A DNA stretch of 15,878 bases from JALZDI01 sp965653225 (GTDB lineage: Bacteria > Actinomycetota > Actinomycetes > Propionibacteriales > Nocardioidaceae). The position numbers were made by a program, and so were the translations under genes. The DNA is taken from NCBI GenBank assembly GCA_965653225.1, contig CBFGZI010000093.1, forward strand, positions 1 to 15,878. Direction: 5' to 3'. Within the stretch, counting starts at the first letter, position 1. Each line of letters opens with the position of its first letter. Positions 13,919 to 15,878 of the stretch are shown here, piece after piece. The notes beneath the pieces were generated by a model. The model made no database searches. It was not told where the DNA came from and was given only the letters and a program-made list of their open reading frames with translations.

Positions 13919-14332
13919 ATGCACAAGAAGCTCGCCATCACGATCGTGGGCTGGACGCTCGTCCTCTGCGGGGTCGCGGCGCTGCTGCTGCCTGGTCCCG
14001 GACTGCTTGTGCTGCTCCTCGGGCTGGTGGTGCTGGCGACGGAGTACCACTGGGCCCGGCGCAGCGTCGAACCGGTGCGTGTCCAGGCGTTCCGGGCCGC
14101 GGAGTTCAGCGTCTCCGCCTGGTGGCGGATCGTGCTGACCGCGCTCGGGGGGCTGTTCCTGGTCGCGGTGGGTGTCGTGTGGGGGCTCGACCCCCGCATC
14201 CCGCAGATCTGGATCCTCGGCCCGCAGCTGCCGGCCGCCGGGTGGGGCACCGGCGTGGGCCTCATCTTCTCCGGCGTCGCGGTGTGGGCCCTGCTCGTCT
14301 ACAGCGTGCGGCGGTTCCGCCGCCCCAGCTGA
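13919..14332 (+). CDS. PGPGW-type putative transmembrane protein (TIGR02611-like)
   Basis: This 137-residue protein has no known function. It has four likely membrane helices in two hairpins: about 7-24 and 26-42, then 71-90 and 108-130. The LPGPGLLVLLLGL turn (24-36) between the first two helices is the PGPGW-family signature. After helix two comes an ATEYHWARR stretch, an amphipathic charged segment (40-64), and the protein ends in an Arg-rich tail. The ATG at 13919 follows a strong purine-rich site (GGAGGGGAGG), so translation is probably efficient. It is probably co-transcribed with the F420 reductase gene. Its stop lies only 4 bp from the stop of the opposing TetR gene. The family is common in actinomycetes and usually small. 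Confidence 0.85.
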   Translation: MHKKLAITIVGWTLVLCGVAALLLPGPGLLVLLLGLVVLATEYHWARRSVEPVRVQAFRAAEFSVSAWWRIVLTALGGLFLVAVGVVWGLDPRIPQIWILGPQLPAAGWGTGVGLIFSGVAVWALLVYSVRRFRRPS

Positions 14333-14336
14333 GGGC

Positions 14337-14903
14337 TCAGGAAGCCTCGGTCGGAGCGGTCAGTGCGGCCAGCGCGAGCTCCTCGAGCAGGTCGGCCATC
14401 GCGGCCTGGGACAGCCGGGCGCTGTGCGGCGTGGAGTTGAGCAGGCCGAACGTCGCGTGCGCGGCGGCGCGTGCCGTACGCCGGTCCCATCCGGGCCGCA
14501 GCTTGACCAGCACGTCCACCCAGATCTCCACGTACCCCCGCTGCAGCGTGCGCACCCGCTCGCGCGCATCCTCCGGCAGTGCGGCCCAGTCGCGGTCCTG
14601 CACCACGATCAGGTCGGGGTGCTGCAGCGCGAACTCGATGTGCCAGCGCACCAGCGCCGTCAGCGCCTCCGTCGGCGAGGCCGTCTGGTCGGACCGCCGG
14701 CGCCCTTCCTCTAGCAGCCGCTCGCTGATGCCGACCAGCATCTCGGCCAGCATCGCGTCCTTGCTGGCGAAGTGGCGGTACAGCGCCGGGCCGGACACCC
14801 CGCAGGCCGCCCCCAGGTCGGCCACCGACACACCGTGGAAGCCACGCTGGGCGAACAGGGCAGCCGCCGTGGACAGGATCTGGTCGCGGCGGGAGGCTGC
14901 CAT
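14337..14903 (-). CDS. TetR family transcriptional regulator
   Basis: The 188-residue product has a TetR DNA-binding domain at about 5-52. The helix-turn-helix reads VSVADLGAACGVSGPALYRHFASKDAML (25-52), matching the family pattern closely. The helical C-terminal ligand domain includes FALQHPDL (about 91-98) and the AAHATFGLLNS stretch. It is divergent from an acyl-CoA carboxylase gene. TetR regulators beside leucine or propionyl-CoA catabolic carboxylases in actinomycetes usually repress that operon and respond to an acyl-CoA or fatty acid; that role is inferred here. The ATG at 14903 has no Shine-Dalgarno. A TACTCT -10-like hexamer ends 7 bp upstream of the ATG on the minus strand, so the mRNA may be leaderless. 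A 32-bp palindrome lies 24 bp upstream of its start, consistent with autorepression. Confidence 0.93.
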   Translation of the reverse strand: MAASRRDQILSTAAALFAQRGFHGVSVADLGAACGVSGPALYRHFASKDAMLAEMLVGISERLLEEGRRRSDQTASPTEALTALVRWHIEFALQHPDLIVVQDRDWAALPEDARERVRTLQRGYVEIWVDVLVKLRPGWDRRTARAAAHATFGLLNSTPHSARLSQAAMADLLEELALAALTAPTEAS

Positions 14904-14926
14904 GAAGGCCAGAGTAGACGATGCGG

Positions 14927-14958
14927 GTTAATGAACGCTAACGTTAGCAGTCGTTAAC
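14927..14958. promoter_or_regulatory. Probable TetR operator (32-bp near-palindrome)
   Basis: The element is centred between 14942 and 14943. The inner 12 bp, GCTAACGTTAGC (14937-14948), is a perfect palindrome and the outer arms GTTAA/TTAAC (14927-14931, 14954-14958) also match; 13 of 16 base pairs are symmetrical. It lies between tetR and the carboxylase gene and covers the space between the predicted -35 and -10 of the latter. It is the natural binding site for the neighbouring TetR protein. Binding is inferred. Confidence 0.75.
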
Positions 14959-14960
14959 AT
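14932..14960 (+). promoter_or_regulatory. Predicted promoter of the acyl-CoA carboxylase gene
   Basis: TAACAT (14955-14960) fits the actinobacterial -10 pattern TAnnnT. TGAACG (14932-14937), a partial match to TTGACN, lies 17 bp upstream. The start of transcription would fall near 14966-14968, at the left arm of the palindromic repeat, giving a leader of about 83 nt. The operator palindrome overlaps both hexamers. Confidence 0.5.
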
Positions 14961-15030
14961 GGGCGTTGCGTCCGTGAGAGGGTGCGCTATAGGCCACGCG
15001 TTCACGGACGCAAGGGCGCCGGACGCAACG
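14961..15030 (+). repeat. Palindromic repeat, copy 2, with a second pairing partner (leader hairpin)
   Basis: TTGCGTCCGTGA (14966-14977) pairs perfectly with TCACGGACGCAA (15002-15013), a 12-bp stem around 24 nt. The 44-bp core (14968-15011) aligns without gaps to copy 1 (1416-1459), with 32 of 44 positions equal by my count, plus seven identical bases to the left. A third arm, CGGACGCAACG (15020-15030), is perfectly complementary to CGTTGCGTCCG (14964-14974). Two exclusive stems are therefore possible. The element lies in the predicted leader, and the second stem ends 8 nt before the ribosome site. Confidence 0.7.
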
Positions 15031-15049
15031 GCACCGACGAGGAGGCGCG

Positions 15050-15878
15050 ATGACCGAGACCGTCAGCACGCCGGCGGCGCCGGCGAACGCTGCCACCATG
15101 CGTGACCTGGTCGCCGACCTGCACGCGCGGCTGGCCGTGGTGCGCCAGGGTGGCTCGGAGTCGGCCCGCGCCAAGCACCTGCAGCGCGGCAAGCTCCTCG
15201 TACGCGACCGGGTCGACCGCGTGCTCGACCCCGGCTCGCCGTTCCTGGAGCTGTCCGCGCTGGCCGCGACCGGCATGTACGACGACGCCGTGCCCAGCGC
15301 GGGCATCGTCACCGGGATCGGGCGGGTGAGCGGCCGCGAGTGCGTCATCGTCGCCAACGACGCGACCGTGAAGGGCGGCACCTACTACCCGATCACGGTG
15401 AAGAAGCACCTCCGCGCCCAGGCGGTCGCCCTCGACAACCACCTGCCGTGCATCTACCTCGTCGACTCCGGCGGCGCGTTCCTGCCGATGCAGGACGAGG
15501 TGTTCCCCGACCGCGAGCACTTCGGCCGGATCTTCTACAACCAGGCCAACCTCTCCGGCCGCGGCATCCCGCAGATCGCGGCGGTGATGGGATCGTGCAC
15601 CGCCGGCGGCGCCTACGTGCCCGCGATGTCGGACGAGACCGTCATCGTCAAGGACGAGGGGACGATCTTCCTCGGCGGTCCGCCGCTGGTGAAGGCGGCC
15701 ACCGGTGAGGTCGTCACCGCCGAGGAGCTCGGCGGGGGCGACGTGCACGCCCGCACGTCCGGTGTCGTCGACCACCTCGCCGCCGACGACGCCGAGGCGC
15801 TGGCCATCGTCCGGTCCATCGTCGGCACCCTCGAGCGCGTCGGGTACGGCGTCGGCGCGGGGACGGGCGCTGCTCTGA
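15050..15878 (+). CDS. accD1: Acyl-CoA carboxylase beta subunit, probably methylcrotonyl-CoA carboxylase (5' part)
   Basis: The carboxyltransferase subunit moves CO2 from biotin to an acyl-CoA; in leucine breakdown it makes 3-methylglutaconyl-CoA. The first 276 codons are present and the frame is still open at the window edge; full subunits have about 520-540 residues. Seen are KGGTYYPITVKKHLRAQ (108-124), VDSGGAFLPMQDEVFPDREHFGRIFYNQA in the CoA-binding region (138-166), the oxyanion-hole motif GSCTAGGAYVPAMSDE (181-196), and FLGGPPLVKAATGE (207-220) with AEELGGGDVH (224-233). These fit AccD1/LiuB better than PccB. A strong GAGGAGG site precedes the ATG at 15050. The last visible 16 residues are Gly/Ala-rich and unlike the usual linker. 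Regulation by the divergent TetR is likely. Confidence 0.9.
   Translation, partial: MTETVSTPAAPANAATMRDLVADLHARLAVVRQGGSESARAKHLQRGKLLVRDRVDRVLDPGSPFLELSALAATGMYDDAVPSAGIVTGIGRVSGRECVIVANDATVKGGTYYPITVKKHLRAQAVALDNHLPCIYLVDSGGAFLPMQDEVFPDREHFGRIFYNQANLSGRGIPQIAAVMGSCTAGGAYVPAMSDETVIVKDEGTIFLGGPPLVKAATGEVVTAEELGGGDVHARTSGVVDHLAADDAEALAIVRSIVGTLERVGYGVGAGTGAAL

Noticed and set aside
1..15878. CRISPR arrays, insertion sequences, prophage or toxin-antitoxin genes
   Set aside because: No regularly spaced repeats, transposase, integrase, phage or toxin motifs were seen on either strand.
15876..15878. TGA at the window end as the stop of the carboxylase gene
   Set aside because: It is one base out of frame with the ATG at 15050, and the protein there is only half the family length. 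The gene is treated as cut by the window edge.

Overview
The window is high-GC DNA (about 70% by eye) from an actinomycete chromosome (Actinomycetota). Gene content and order match the origin-proximal cell-wall and cell-division cluster known from Mycobacterium and Streptomyces: ppiA, crgA, a DUF881 gene, pknB, pknA, pbpA, rodA, pstP, fhaB, fhaA, tRNA-Leu. GTG and TTG starts and GC-rich third codon positions fit. A rhomboid gene beside crgA, and no Rv0010c-like, trpG or sortase gene, argue for a Streptomyces/Propionibacteriales/Micrococcales-like lineage rather than Mycobacterium; I cannot place it more closely.

Layout. Positions 1-180 are the 3' end of a cyclophilin gene. A B-box-like zinc-finger rhomboid protease gene follows on the plus strand (219-1103). 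The 1104-1480 intergenic stretch lies between convergent genes. It holds six DnaA-box-like 9-mers within 89 bp and a palindromic repeat. crgA (minus) and a DUF881 gene (plus) diverge from about 1.8 kb. A seven-gene minus-strand operon, fhaA-fhaB-pstP-rodA-pbpA-pknA-pknB, covers 11831 to 2780. It joins peptidoglycan synthesis (RodA glycosyltransferase, PbpA transpeptidase) to Ser/Thr phosphosignalling (PknA and PknB kinases, PstP phosphatase, FHA readers). The joints pstP/rodA, rodA/pbpA and pbpA/pknA are 4-bp ATGA overlaps.

The right third is metabolic. tRNA-Leu(CAG) diverges from fhaA. Then come a crotonase-family gene, an intergenic run of three inverted repeats, a NADPH:F420 reductase gene, and a small PGPGW membrane-protein gene. 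A TetR regulator gene (minus) diverges from the start of an acyl-CoA carboxylase beta subunit gene, most like methylcrotonyl-CoA carboxylase (AccD1/LiuB). That gene runs off the window. The divergent region holds a 32-bp near-palindrome lying over a plausible promoter, then a second copy of the palindromic repeat placed where the mRNA leader would begin.

The genes themselves are mostly well-known families. The least explained signals are non-coding: the DnaA-box cluster, the two-copy 44-bp palindromic element (one copy with competing pairing partners in a leader), and the structured 13.0-13.2 kb intergenic region.
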